Part shown: positions 44,286-54,838 of the stretch, in pieces
How the letters are laid out: every line of letters begins with the position of its first letter
Position numbering within the stretch: position 1 is the stretch's first letter
Assembly: GCA_023100825.1 (NCBI GenBank)
Contig: CP095846.1
Span: 2,790,001-2,854,000, forward strand
Reading direction: 5' to 3'
Source of the DNA: Nocardioidaceae bacterium SCSIO 66511
GTDB lineage: Bacteria > Actinomycetota > Actinomycetes > Propionibacteriales > Nocardioidaceae
Length of the DNA: 64,000 bases
The notes under the pieces: generated by a model
Told to the model about the DNA's origin: nothing
The model's input: the letters and a program-made list of their open reading frames with translations, nothing else
Databases searched by the model: none
Position numbers and translations under genes: made by a program

Positions 44286-47200
44286 GTGGCGCACCGTTAT
44301 CGCCGCATCCGCCGTCTCGGCTACACATTCATCTCCGCTCTACTCCTCTTTCCGCTACTCGTGCTCACGCCGATGGCGGCGAGCGCGTCACCACCGGCAT
44401 CAGATAAGGCGCCGATCGCGAAGTCGGTGCGCACCGCTCTCGCCGACGACGGTCGCGCTCCGATGGTGATCGAGTTCGAGCAGACCGCCGACCTGAGCGC
44501 GGCTGCCTCGCTCGACAACTGGAACCGTCGTGGAGCGGCGGTCGTCAAGGCCTTACGTACGACCGCGCGTACCAGCCAGCATGATGTCGCCGCCGACCTG
44601 CAGGCACGCGGTGTCGCATTCGACTCGTACTGGGTGAACAACACGATCATCGTCAAGGGCGGCACCACCAAACTCGCTAATGCGGCGGCGGCCGACTCGA
44701 ACGTCAAAGCCATCCGCTCCCCCGAGGTCGTCCGGCTGCCGAAACCGACCCCGGCCAAGGCCAAGGCGCAGGTGCAGTCCGTCGAGTGGGGCATCGCGAA
44801 CATCAAGGCCGATCAGGTGTGGGACACCTACGGTGACCGCGGCGAGGGCATCGTCGTCGCCAGCATCGACAGCGGCGTGCAGTACGACCACCCCGCACTG
44901 GTCGAGAAGTATCGCGGCAACCTCGGCGGCGGCGAGTTCGACCACTCGTACAACTTCTTCGACCCGTCACAGGTGTGCGAAGGCGAAGAGCCCTGTGATC
45001 TCAACGGTCACGGCACGCACACCATGGGCACCATGGTCGGCGGCGACGGCGGCGAGAACCAGATCGGGGTCGCACCCAATGCGACCTGGATCGCTGCCAT
45101 GGGCTGTGAGTCGCGCACCTGCAGCGAGGCCGCGTTGTCCGCATCCGCCCAGTGGGTACTGGCACCAACGGATCTCAACAACGAGAACCCGGATCCTGCC
45201 AAGCGTCCGAACCTCGTCAACAACTCTTGGGGCGGCCCCGGCGGCGACGAGTGGTACCGCGACTACGTGACCTCATGGATCGCGGCCGGGATGTTCCCCG
45301 TGTTCTCCAACGGCAATGAGGGATCGGCCTGCGAGACGACCGGCTCGCCCGGCGACTACGTCGAGTCGTACTCGGTCGGCAACTACGACATCGACGGCAA
45401 CATCAGCAGCACCTCCAGCCGTGGAGCGGCGCCGGACGGCGAGACCAAACCGAACATCTCGGCACCGGGCACGAACGTACGCTCGAGCGTGCCGGGCGAC
45501 GTGTACGACTCCTACTCCGGCACGTCGATGGCCGCCCCGCACCTGTCGGGTTCGGTGGCACTGCTCTGGTCTGCCGCCCCGGCGCTCGTCGGCGACATTG
45601 ACGCCACGCGCGCGTTGCTCGACGACACCGCCCGAGACAAGGCCGACGACCAATGTGGCGGCACCGAGGACGACAACAACGTCTACGGTGAAGGCCAGCT
45701 CGACGCGCTCGCACTCATCGACCAGGCTCCCGTCGGTGAGGCGGGCACCCTGACCGGCACGGTGACCGATGGGGCCTCCGGCGATCCGCTCGCGGACGCC
45801 ACCGTCTCGGCGTCCGACGACTCGTCGACCCGTACGGTCACCACCGACGACGACGGCACCTACTCGATCCGGCTGAGCGAGGGTACGTACAACGTCTCCG
45901 CCTCGCTGTTCGGGTACGGCACGAGCGAGCTGTCCGATGTCGCGATCGTCGGCGGCGAGACCACGACCACCGACATCGCCCTCGATCCGGCCGAGTCCGC
46001 CTCGCTCTCGGGAACCGTTCGAGACGACTCGGGCCACGGGTGGCCGTTGTACGCGAAACTCAGCGTCAAGGACACCCCGGTGACGGCGTACAGCAACCCG
46101 GAGACGGGTCGCTACGACCTCGACCTGCCGAAGGGCGGAACGTACACGGTCGAAGTAGACCCGGTGCTCGATGGATATCCCAACCTGACAGAAGAGCTGA
46201 CGATCGGCGACGACACTGCACACCAGTTCGCGATGAAGGTCGACCCCGCGTGCACCGCTCCCGGCTACGAGCCAGCGTACGACGGTCTACACGAGACCTT
46301 CGACGACCCTGCCGGTCCCGATGGTTGGACGGTGACCTCCGCCGTCGAGGACGGCGCGACGTGGGCATTCGACGACCCGGGCGGCCGCGGCAACCTCACC
46401 GGCGGGGAGGACGGCTTCGCCATCGTCGACAGCGATCTCGCCGGATCGGGCACGAGCCAAGACACCACGCTCACCTCGCCGGCCATCGACCTCAGCGGTC
46501 ACGAGAATCCCGTCCTGAGCTTCGCCACCGACTTCTACCAACTCGGTGACGACAACGTTGCCGACGTCGAGGTCTCCGTCGACGGTGGGCAGACCTGGTC
46601 CAACGTCTGGTCGAAGGCCGAGCCCGTACGCGGGCCCGACACCGAGTTGGTCGAGCTGCCCGACGCTGCCGGCAAGTCGGCCGTCCAGGTCCGCTTCCAC
46701 TACGTCGGATCCTACGACTGGTGGTGGCAGGTCGACGACGTACTCGTCGGCACTGCGCGCTGCGAGCCGGTACGCGGCGGACTGGTGCTCGGCAATGTGA
46801 CGAACACCTTCGACGGTAAGCCCGTCAACGATGCGACCGTGACCAGCGACGACGCGCCCACCGACACGGCGACGACGGTCGCGACGCCGGACGACGACCA
46901 GGTCGCCGACGGCTTCTACTACCTGTTCTCGTCGGTGACGGGGTCCCATCCGTTCACCGCGACATCCGGGGAGTACGCGCCGTCCACCTCCACGGTCAAG
47001 GTGCAGCCGGACTACACACGTCGTGCGGACTTCGCGCTCGGTGCCGGACACCTGAGCGTGACTCCGAAGCAGCTGAAGGGTTCGGCGAGGCTCGGCACCT
47101 CGGTCAAGCGCAAGCTGAAGCTCACCAACGACGGCGACCAGCCCGTGAAGTACGAGCTGACCGAACGCGACAACGGCTTCGAGATCCTCGGCGTCGACGG

Positions 47201-48665
47201 CGATCGCGACACCAAGCGCGAGATCGCGGTCATGCGCGGTGCGCCGTTACGACGAGTACCCGCCGACGTGTCGAAGCTGGCGAACGGGGCGAGCAAGCGT
47301 ACGGGCACCGCCGCCGGAGTCCATGACGAGCCGTGGCTCGATCTGCCCAACCTGCCCACCACCCTGATGGACAACGTCGCCGGATACCAGGACGGCAAGG
47401 TATATACGTTCGGTGGCACCCCGGATGGCACGGGAGCAGTTGCCGACTCCTACGTCTACGACCCGACGGCGAAGTCCTGGGATTCGATCGCACCGATGCC
47501 GCAGGCGCGGCAGATGCCCGCGTCGGCGTTCATCGGCGGGAACTACGTCGTGACAGGCGGTTGGGGCGAGGGAGGCGACCCGGTCGCCGACACCGCGATC
47601 TACGATCCTTCGACCGACAGTTGGTCGCAGGGCGCGCCGAACCCGGATCCCTGGGCGGCCTCGGGCACAGCGGTGCTCGACGGTGTGCTGTACGCCGTCG
47701 GCGGCTGTGCTGACACATGTGGCTCGAGCACCGTGATGGCCTACGATGCTGCGGCCGACAGCTGGACGCAGCTGCCCGACTATCCCGAGTCGACAGCATG
47801 GATCGCCTGCGGAGGCGTCGCGGGCAAGGTGATCTGTGCCGGGGGCACCAGCTCCAGCTCGGAGTCGACCTCGACCTACGCATACTCACCCTCGACGAAG
47901 GAGTGGACGCGTCAGGCCGACCTTCCCGCGGATATGTGGGCGAGCTCGTACGCGGCGGTCGGCGGCCAGCTGATCGTCAGCGGCGGAGCCGTGCAGGGGT
48001 CTTCGGCCATCACGAACGAGTCGTACGCGTACCAGCCCGACACCGACGAGTGGGTGACGATGCCGCGGTCCAACAATGCGTTGTATCGCGGCGCCGGCAC
48101 CTGCGGGTTCTTCAAGATCGGCGGTTCGCTCGGCAACTTCGACTCGACCGACCTCGCCGAGGAGCTGCCGGGCTACACCGACTGCGGCAAACCTGCAGAC
48201 GTCGGTTGGCTCAAGGAGAAGCCGCGTCAGGGCACGGTAGCTGCCGGTGAATCGGTGACCGTGACGGTCACCCTCGATGCCGACCAGGTAACCCAGCCCG
48301 GTACGTACCGGGCGAACCTCGGCATCGTCGAGAACACGCCGTTCACGGTTGCACCCGCCAAGGTGCGGCTGACGGCGACGCCTCCACCATCGTGGGGCAA
48401 GCTGCTCGGGGTCGTACGTACCAAGCCCTGCGAAGGAAAGGGCGGGCCGCTCGTGGGAGCGACCGTCGACATCAGCCGCGGACAGCGGTCGTGGACCTTC
48501 ACCACCGGCGACGACGGCAAGTACGCGCTGTGGCTGAAGGCACCGAAGAAGGCGCTGGAGGTCATCGCCGCGAAGGACGGGTTCCGTCCGAAGCACCGAA
48601 GTGTGCGGGTGCGAGCCGGTAAGCGAACCACGGCGAACTTCCGCCTACCGCAACGGGGGTGCTGA
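44286..48665 (+). CDS. Very large secreted S8 subtilase with CarbReg and kelch domains
   Basis: A 1459-residue secreted protease from GTG 44286. A signal peptide (1-36, AASA cleavage) and propeptide precede the S8 domain with Asp195 (SIDSG), His242 (GHGTH) and Ser414 (SGTSMAAP), which resembles bacillopeptidase F. Carboxypeptidase-regulatory-like domains follow (about 480-650), a MAM or choice-of-anchor-like domain (660-830) and another CarbReg (840-920). Five or six kelch repeats (1018-1285) and a terminal CarbReg (1365-1459) complete it. There is no LPXTG anchor, so it is free or loosely wall-bound. The adhesive domains suggest polymer binding. Confidence 0.92.
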   Translation: MAHRYRRIRRLGYTFISALLLFPLLVLTPMAASASPPASDKAPIAKSVRTALADDGRAPMVIEFEQTADLSAAASLDNWNRRGAAVVKALRTTARTSQHDVAADLQARGVAFDSYWVNNTIIVKGGTTKLANAAAADSNVKAIRSPEVVRLPKPTPAKAKAQVQSVEWGIANIKADQVWDTYGDRGEGIVVASIDSGVQYDHPALVEKYRGNLGGGEFDHSYNFFDPSQVCEGEEPCDLNGHGTHTMGTMVGGDGGENQIGVAPNATWIAAMGCESRTCSEAALSASAQWVLAPTDLNNENPDPAKRPNLVNNSWGGPGGDEWYRDYVTSWIAAGMFPVFSNGNEGSACETTGSPGDYVESYSVGNYDIDGNISSTSSRGAAPDGETKPNISAPGTNVRSSVPGDVYDSYSGTSMAAPHLSGSVALLWSAAPALVGDIDATRALLDDTARDKADDQCGGTEDDNNVYGEGQLDALALIDQAPVGEAGTLTGTVTDGASGDPLADATVSASDDSSTRTVTTDDDGTYSIRLSEGTYNVSASLFGYGTSELSDVAIVGGETTTTDIALDPAESASLSGTVRDDSGHGWPLYAKLSVKDTPVTAYSNPETGRYDLDLPKGGTYTVEVDPVLDGYPNLTEELTIGDDTAHQFAMKVDPACTAPGYEPAYDGLHETFDDPAGPDGWTVTSAVEDGATWAFDDPGGRGNLTGGEDGFAIVDSDLAGSGTSQDTTLTSPAIDLSGHENPVLSFATDFYQLGDDNVADVEVSVDGGQTWSNVWSKAEPVRGPDTELVELPDAAGKSAVQVRFHYVGSYDWWWQVDDVLVGTARCEPVRGGLVLGNVTNTFDGKPVNDATVTSDDAPTDTATTVATPDDDQVADGFYYLFSSVTGSHPFTATSGEYAPSTSTVKVQPDYTRRADFALGAGHLSVTPKQLKGSARLGTSVKRKLKLTNDGDQPVKYELTERDNGFEILGVDGDRDTKREIAVMRGAPLRRVPADVSKLANGASKRTGTAAGVHDEPWLDLPNLPTTLMDNVAGYQDGKVYTFGGTPDGTGAVADSYVYDPTAKSWDSIAPMPQARQMPASAFIGGNYVVTGGWGEGGDPVADTAIYDPSTDSWSQGAPNPDPWAASGTAVLDGVLYAVGGCADTCGSSTVMAYDAAADSWTQLPDYPESTAWIACGGVAGKVICAGGTSSSSESTSTYAYSPSTKEWTRQADLPADMWASSYAAVGGQLIVSGGAVQGSSAITNESYAYQPDTDEWVTMPRSNNALYRGAGTCGFFKIGGSLGNFDSTDLAEELPGYTDCGKPADVGWLKEKPRQGTVAAGESVTVTVTLDADQVTQPGTYRANLGIVENTPFTVAPAKVRLTATPPPSWGKLLGVVRTKPCEGKGGPLVGATVDISRGQRSWTFTTGDDGKYALWLKAPKKALEVIAAKDGFRPKHRSVRVRAGKRTTANFRLPQRGC

Positions 48666-48680
48666 GCGTCCACAAAGGAC

Positions 48681-48720
48681 GGTGCGGCCGTCGCAGCCCG
48701 AAGGCTGCGGCAGCCGCACC
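48681..48720. terminator. Strong bidirectional hairpin terminator
   Basis: GGTGCGGC (48681-48688) pairs with GCCGCACC (48713-48720), and inside it CGCAGCC (48692-48698) pairs with GGCTGCG (48703-48709) around a CGAA tetraloop. A cgt/gca internal mismatch joins the stems. It lies 15 bp after the subtilase stop and 16 bp before the GH3 stop, so it can end transcription both ways. Confidence 0.8.
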
Positions 48721-48736
48721 GTTTGCGGTTCAGTCG

Positions 48737-51193
48737 TTATCGCCTCACTCTGATCGTCGTGGTCTTCGTTGCGCCCTTCGTCGAGGACGAACCCTGGTAG
48801 ACCAGCTTGATCTTGTGCTTGCCCTGGCCGAGTCGCTTCAGCTTGATCTTCGCCGACCCGTTCGCCTTGAGCTTGGCGCCGCCTACCTTGCGCTTGCCGT
48901 CCCGGGCAACGACCTTGCCCTTCGCGGCGACACCGCCTCCTGAGGTCACTCGCAGCGACACAGTCGCCCGGGTGTTCGGCGTTATCCGATTGGGGGTGAC
49001 CTTCACCTTGGTGATCTTGGCCTTCGCCTTCGTGACTCGCACCGTGACCTTGCCGGTAGCGGTGCCGCCATGGTTGTCGTCGACGGTGTACTCGAACGAC
49101 GTCTTGCCGGTGAAGTTGCGTTTCGGCATGAAGCGGACCGCTGACCCGTCACCGAGCGGCGTCACGGTGTTGCCGTGCCGCTTGCCGTAGGTGTACGCCA
49201 GTGCGTCCCCGTCCGGGTCATTCGCCTTGAGCTTGATCACCTTCGACGTATTCGCCTTCGTCTTCGCCTTGACGTTCTTCGCCGTCGCCGCTCGGTTCGA
49301 GAAGTTCATCTCGACCGTCGAGTTCAGCGGAGTGTCGGCCGACGAGCCTCCGACGCTGACGGTGAAATCACCATCGGGCAGTGCCCACTCGCCGTCGGCC
49401 CACTTGGTCAGGTCGTCGGCGTCGTCGGGTACGAAGTAGGAGAACGGATGGTTCGAGCTGGACGGATCGAGCGTCACGCTCACGCGTTTACTCTCCCCCG
49501 GATCGAGCGCCGTCTTCTCGAAGCCCACCAACCGCTTCGAGGGCTCGTGCGCCGACTTCGGCAGGGTGAGATAGACCTGGGAGGCCTCCTTACCCGCCAT
49601 GTCGCCGGTGTTCGTCACGGTGTACCGAACCCGTAGCGCCGGATGCGAGTTCGCACCCTTGACGGTGCTCGCGGACAGATCCGAGTATTCGTACGTCGTG
49701 TACGACAATCCGAATCCGAACGGGAACAGCGGTTCCGTGTCCGTCGCCTGATACCACCGGTAGCCCATCTTCAGACCCTCGGTGTATCGGACCACACGCT
49801 GCGGTTCACCTGGAATGGGATCGCGCCCGTAGCCGCCGGGCGTACCCGTCTGCTCCTCGGACCCCGGGTACTGCTCGTTGCGCTGATAGGCAGCCTCGCG
49901 ATCGGTCTTGCCGATCGTCATGGGCAGCTTGCCGGAGAAGTTGGTCGCGCCGAAGATCGCGTCGGCGACAACGTTGCCGTCCTCCTGACCGGGGAACCAC
50001 GCCTCCATCAGGGTGTGAGCGTCGTCGACCCATGGCATGTTCACCTGGCCCTCGGTCTTGATCACCACAACGGTGTTCGGGTTCGCCGCGAGGATCCGCG
50101 GGATCAGTTGTTGCTGGTTGGTCCCGTTGACCGACGGCAGGTCCAGATCGGCCACCTCGTTCGGAGCACCGGACGCGTTACCGCCGGGGTTCTCCTCTTG
50201 CAGGTTGCCGTTCTTGTCCCATGTCTCGCGCGGAGTATCGCCGATCATCAAGACGGTGGCATCGGAGTCGGCCGCCAGCGCGTCGGCATCCGCGATCGTG
50301 TCACCGTCGTTGTATGTCACGGTGGCATTGCTGCCCGCGTCCTCGAGTGCGTTCTCCAAGCCTTCCTGCGGAGTGACCTGGTACGGCTCGACGACACTGA
50401 CATTGGCCAGTCGGTTTCCGCTGCGCGGCGGCAGAGCCGCCTCGCCGGCGAACCAGTCGGCACCGATCAGCGCGATCGACTCGACCGCGTTCGGGTTGAG
50501 CGGCAACAGATCCTGGTCGTTCTTCAGCAGCACCAGGCTCTCCGCTGCGGCCTCCTTGGACAGCTGGGCGTGCTCGCCCTCCGGCGTCAGGTTGATCTGG
50601 TCCCACCCGAACTTGTCGTGCGGATCATCGAAGTCGCCGAACTCGAACATCTTGATGTATCGGGGGCGCAGCAGATCGTCAATGCTTCCCTCACTGATCT
50701 CGCCCGAGACGATGGCGGCCTTGATGAGCTCGGGCGTGTACCACTCAGGCGTCTCGTCGAGCTCAACGTCCACGCCTGCCAGCACCGACGGCACCGTGCT
50801 CTGTTGCGCACGGCGGTCCGAGAACACGTACCCGTCGAATCCCCAGTTCTGCCGCAGCGTCTGCTGCAGCAATGGCGAGCTGTCGCAGTTGTAACTGAAG
50901 TTGACGTGCGGGTACGCGCACATCACCGATGCCGGGTCGGCATCGGTGACGGCCATCTCGAACGGCAACAGATAGAGCTCGTGCATGGCCCGCGACGGCA
51001 CTCGGTTCGCCGACGTCCAGCGCTCGAACTGATACTCCGATTCGTTGGCCACAAAGTGCTTGATCGTGGCCTGGCTGACACCACTTGCTTGAATACCCTT
51101 GACGATCTCCGATGCCATAGCGCCGGTCAGGTAGGGATCCTCACTGAAGTACTCCTGGTTTCGGCCGCCGTACGGCGTCCTGATCAGGTTCAT
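48737..51193 (-). pseudogene. GH3 beta-glucosidase, N-terminally truncated
   Basis: An 818-residue frame whose first residues, MNLIRTPYGGRNQEYFSEDP, match the interior of the GH3 barrel. Upstream DNA still encodes family-like AHHVLWGPG in frame, but homology then breaks off. No ATG, GTG or TTG occurs before the in-frame stop near 51280. A signal peptide and roughly the first 100 residues of the barrel are missing. Retained parts are the nucleophile Asp in GFDGYVFSD, the GH3 C-terminal domain, an FN3-like domain and two Ig/cadherin-like domains. It is probably a secreted enzyme broken by a 5' deletion. Confidence 0.75.
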
Positions 51194-51343
51194 ACCCGGG
51201 CCCCAGAGGACATGATGCGCCCAGGCCCGTAGTATTGGACGGATACTCAGGCACCAACCACGCTTGGTGTCGTGTAGTCAGGTACTAGCGCGACGCTAAC
51301 ACCGACCACGGATTGTGGCGACTCGAAGACGGGGGTGCGCCAA

Positions 51344-52579
51344 CTAGGAGAGTGCGCTGCCCTGCTTGAACTCCTGGTACGACTGGTCCCAGTCCGTCCA
51401 GCCGTTGCCCTGCTCGAGCGTTCGCGGGCTGTTGATGAACTTGACCGGGTCTCCGATGCTCGACTTGTTGTACAGCCAGAGCGCATCGGAGGTGCTCAGA
51501 CCCACGCAGCCGTGGCTCACGTTGGCGGCACCCTGCGAGCCGACCGACCAGGGCGCCGCATGGATGAACTCGCCGGTCGACGTCACGCGCATGGCGTACT
51601 GCACGTCGGGGATGTTGTAGTACTCGGGATCGTCCTCATCGATGCCCGTCGTCGCAGCGTCCATCCGCTTGACGTCGTGCTTCTCCATGATCACCTTGGT
51701 GCCGCCGCGAGTCTCGAAGCCGGCCTTGCCGGTGGTGATGGGCAGCGTACGGGCGACCTTGCCGTTGACCTTGACGGTCATCTCGTGGCCCCGGACGTTG
51801 ACAACGCTCTCGACGGCGTCGCCGACGGTGAAGGAAGCCGAGTTGTTCTCCTGGCCCCAGAGGTTCGGGCCGGCCTTCACGCTGTTGACGTTCGCGTCGA
51901 CGGTGACTTCGGTGCCCGAGGGCCAGTACTCCTTCGGCCGGAAGTGCACCTCGGTATCGCTGAGCCAACTCCAGGTGCCCTCGACCTTCGGCTTGGACTC
52001 GACCTCGAGGTTGCGCTCGATCGCGGCCTTGTTGGTCACCGGGATGTCGAAGTTGACGATGATCGGCATGGCGACGCCGACCTCTGCTCCGTCCAGTGGC
52101 GCGATGCTGGCGTACGTCTGCTGGTCAAGGGTGAGGTCCTGGGTGGTGAAGGACGAACGCTCGGTGACAGCGTCGCCGTCGGCGTTCTGGCCCTGCATCA
52201 CGACGCGGTACTTCTTACCCGGCTCGAGCGATCCGGTGGCCTTCCAGGCGGTCTTCTTGCCGTTCAGCTCGCCGTCGACCTGGTTCTTCGGCACGTCTCG
52301 CCCGCTGAACACACTGACCTTGTCGATCGAACCTCCGGCCGCCGAGACCGAGACCGTCTTGTCGACCGCGACGTTCGCCGCACCATCCTTGATGCTGGCG
52401 GTCAACTTGACGGGATCCGCCGCCTCATCGTCTTGCTCAGACGCGGCCGGCGACGCATCGTCACCGTCGTCACCGGTTACGGGGTTGCCGCTACAAGCAC
52501 TGAGGGTGAAGACAGCGGTGGCAGCCGCAACCGCGGCAGCGGTCGCCAGGAGGCGACGGCGCGACTTGATACTCGACAT
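51344..52579 (-). CDS. L,D-transpeptidase lipoprotein (Ig + YkuD)
   Basis: A 411-residue wall cross-linking enzyme. The signal peptide ends in the lipobox LSACSG. An acidic linker, two Ig-like domains (about 55-280) and the YkuD domain follow. The catalytic motif is a His in FIHAAPW, then SHGCVGLS with the nucleophilic Cys. It forms 3-3 peptide cross-links, as LdtMt2-type enzymes do, and would be intrinsically less sensitive to most penicillins. It faces away from the ctaF gene by about 110 bp. Confidence 0.93.
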   Translation of the reverse strand: MSSIKSRRRLLATAAAVAAATAVFTLSACSGNPVTGDDGDDASPAASEQDDEAADPVKLTASIKDGAANVAVDKTVSVSAAGGSIDKVSVFSGRDVPKNQVDGELNGKKTAWKATGSLEPGKKYRVVMQGQNADGDAVTERSSFTTQDLTLDQQTYASIAPLDGAEVGVAMPIIVNFDIPVTNKAAIERNLEVESKPKVEGTWSWLSDTEVHFRPKEYWPSGTEVTVDANVNSVKAGPNLWGQENNSASFTVGDAVESVVNVRGHEMTVKVNGKVARTLPITTGKAGFETRGGTKVIMEKHDVKRMDAATTGIDEDDPEYYNIPDVQYAMRVTSTGEFIHAAPWSVGSQGAANVSHGCVGLSTSDALWLYNKSSIGDPVKFINSPRTLEQGNGWTDWDQSYQEFKQGSALS

Positions 52580-52688
52580 ACAGGTGAGTCCCGGATTCGA
52601 TTCGCGGTAGAGAACGGTTCAGGCTACAGCGTAGCAAGCCAGACCGGTCAATCCAGGCGCGCCGCGGCTCGATGTGACGCGATAGTCG

Positions 52689-53084
52689 TCAGTGAGCGTG
52701 TACTCCGCGGTAGTACTCGAACACAAAACCACAGACAGTGACGATGCCGACGATCGACCCGATGATGAACAGCCACCAGCCGATGACCACGCCGAGTACG
52801 ATCACCGACGCCGCCAAGGCGCAGAACAACGGCCACCAGCTGTACGGCGGGAAGAAGCCCTGCTCCCCCGCACCTTCGACGATCTCGGCGTGCTCACGGT
52901 CTTCGGGCCGGTCGTCGATCTGCTTCGCGACGACGGCGAAGTAGAAGGTCATCAACGCGGCGAGCAGCGTGGTCATCACCAACGCGCTCGTCCCGGTGGG
53001 GTCCTCGCTCATGAACCAGTAGATCGGCGAGACGAGCGCGAAGAAGATGGCGCAGAACCCGATGATCCAGGCTTCAAACCTCAC
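52689..53084 (-). CDS. ctaF: Cytochrome c oxidase subunit IV, actinobacterial type
   Basis: A 131-residue membrane protein with four helices (about 5-25, 35-52, 80-101 and 103-122). [22 protein letters not shown] and the [15 protein letters not shown] segment are typical of CtaF. It is specific to actinobacterial aa3 oxidases in the bcc-aa3 supercomplex. It overlaps the ctaD stop by 4 bp (ATGA). Confidence 0.92.
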   Translation of the reverse strand: MRFEAWIIGFCAIFFALVSPIYWFMSEDPTGTSALVMTTLLAALMTFYFAVVAKQIDDRPEDREHAEIVEGAGEQGFFPPYSWWPLFCALAASVIVLGVVIGWWLFIIGSIVGIVTVCGFVFEYYRGVHAH

Positions 53085-54838
53085 TTGTCGTCCTCCGTGC
53101 TCGAGGTTTCGTCACGCTGCGTGTCGGTGTCGATGACGTCATCACGGCCGGCGGTGTTCGGCGCGTCGATCGGGCCCTCGTCGTCGATCAGATCGAGTGC
53201 CGCCACCTCGGGGTGGTGCAGGTCGAACGCGGGGCTGTCGGAACGGATACGTGGCAGGGAGGCGAAGTTGTGTCGCGGCGGCGGGGACGACGTCGCCCAC
53301 TCCAACGACCGGCCCCAACCCCACGGATCATCGCATTCGACCTTCGGTGCCCGACGCGACTTCCACACATTCCAGATGAACGGCAATGTCGACGCACCCA
53401 GCAGGAACGCACCGATCGTCGACACCTGGTTCAAAACCGTGAACCCATCGGCGCTGCTGTAGTCGGCGTACCGACGCGGCATCCCCTCGATACCGAGCCA
53501 ATGCTGCACCAAGAACGTCAAATGGAACCCGATGAACAACAACCAGAAATGCATCTTGCCCAGACGCTCGTCGAGCATCCGCCCCGTCCACTTCGGCCAC
53601 CAGTAGTAGAACCCCGCAAACATCGCGAACACCACCGTGCCGAACACCACGTAATGGAAATGCGCCACCACGAAGTAGGAATCGGATACCTGGAAGTCCA
53701 GCGGCGGCGAAGCCAAAATGACACCGGTCAAGCCGCCGAACAGGAACGTCGTCAAGAATCCCAACGAGAAGATCAACGGCGTATCGAAACTCAACGACCC
53801 GCCCCACATGGTGCCGATCCAGTTGAAGAACTTCACGCCTGTCGGCACCGCGATCAAGAACGTCATGAAGGAGAAGAACGCGAGGTCGACCGCCCCTGTG
53901 ACGAACATGTGGTGCGCCCACACGGCAATCGAGAGGACCGCGATGCCGAGTGTGGCGGCGACCAAGCCGATGTAGCCGAACACCGGCTTACGGCTGAAGA
54001 CCGGCAGCACCTCGGTCACGATGCCGAAGAACGGCAACGCGATGATGTAGACCTCCGGATGGCCGAAGAACCAGAACAGGTGCTGCCACAGAATCGCACC
54101 ACCGTTGGCCGCATCGAACACGTTCGCGCCCAGCGCCCGATCGGCCTCCAGCATCAACAACGCACCCGCAAGAATCGGGAACGCGATCAACACCAACAGA
54201 CTCGTCACCAAGATGTTCCAGGTGAAGATCGGCATCCGGAACATCGTCATACCCGGCGCGCGCATCGTGACGATCGTCGTCACGAAGTTCACCGCACCCA
54301 GAATCGTGCCCAGACCGGCGAGGTACAGGCCCATCACCCACAGGTCACCGCCGATTCCCGGCGAATGAACCGCATTCGACAGGGGCGCGTAGCCGAACCA
54401 GCCGAAGCTCGCCGCTCCACCCGGTGAGATGAACCCAGACGCCGTGATCAGACCACCGAACAGGAACAACCAGTAGCTGAACATGTTCAACCGCGGGAAC
54501 GCGACATCCGGTGCACCGATCTGCAACGGCATGATCCAGTTCGCGAAACCGACGAACAACGGCGTCGCGAACAACAGCAACATGATCGTGCCGTGCATCG
54601 TGAACAACTGGTTGTACGTCTCATCACTGACGATCTGCGTACCCGGAGCACCCAACTCCGCACGCATCAACAACGCCAGAATGCCGCCGAAGATGAAGAA
54701 CCCGAACGACGTCGCCAAATACAACGTACCGATCATCTTGTGATCAGTCGTCGTGATGACCCTGACGATCCTCTTGCCGAGCGTGTTCGGCCGCGGGGTC
54801 ACAGTGGTGCTTGTGCCCGGGATGTCGGTGGCGGTCAT
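53081..54838 (-). CDS. ctaD: Cytochrome c oxidase subunit I
   Basis: A 585-residue heme-copper oxidase subunit with 12 helices. [33 protein letters not shown] and [24 protein letters not shown] give the heme a, heme a3 and CuB ligands, with the Tyr in HPEVY. The middle of the gene, about 53300-54740, uses leucine codon TTG heavily, while both ends and neighbouring genes use CTC and CTG; in residues 38-96, nine of eleven leucines are TTG. This mosaic hints at recombination with another ctaD copy. It overlaps ctaC and ctaF by 4 bp each. Confidence 0.95.
   Translation of the reverse strand: MTATDIPGTSTTVTPRPNTLGKRIVRVITTTDHKMIGTLYLATSFGFFIFGGILALLMRAELGAPGTQIVSDETYNQLFTMHGTIMLLLFATPLFVGFANWIMPLQIGAPDVAFPRLNMFSYWLFLFGGLITASGFISPGGAASFGWFGYAPLSNAVHSPGIGGDLWVMGLYLAGLGTILGAVNFVTTIVTMRAPGMTMFRMPIFTWNILVTSLLVLIAFPILAGALLMLEADRALGANVFDAANGGAILWQHLFWFFGHPEVYIIALPFFGIVTEVLPVFSRKPVFGYIGLVAATLGIAVLSIAVWAHHMFVTGAVDLAFFSFMTFLIAVPTGVKFFNWIGTMWGGSLSFDTPLIFSLGFLTTFLFGGLTGVILASPPLDFQVSDSYFVVAHFHYVVFGTVVFAMFAGFYYWWPKWTGRMLDERLGKMHFWLLFIGFHLTFLVQHWLGIEGMPRRYADYSSADGFTVLNQVSTIGAFLLGASTLPFIWNVWKSRRAPKVECDDPWGWGRSLEWATSSPPPRHNFASLPRIRSDSPAFDLHHPEVAALDLIDDEGPIDAPNTAGRDDVIDTDTQRDETSSTEDDK

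Noticed and set aside
43550-52579. Prophage or genomic island with integrase
   Set aside because: No integrase, recombinase, tRNA or direct-repeat boundary was seen around the secreted-enzyme genes.
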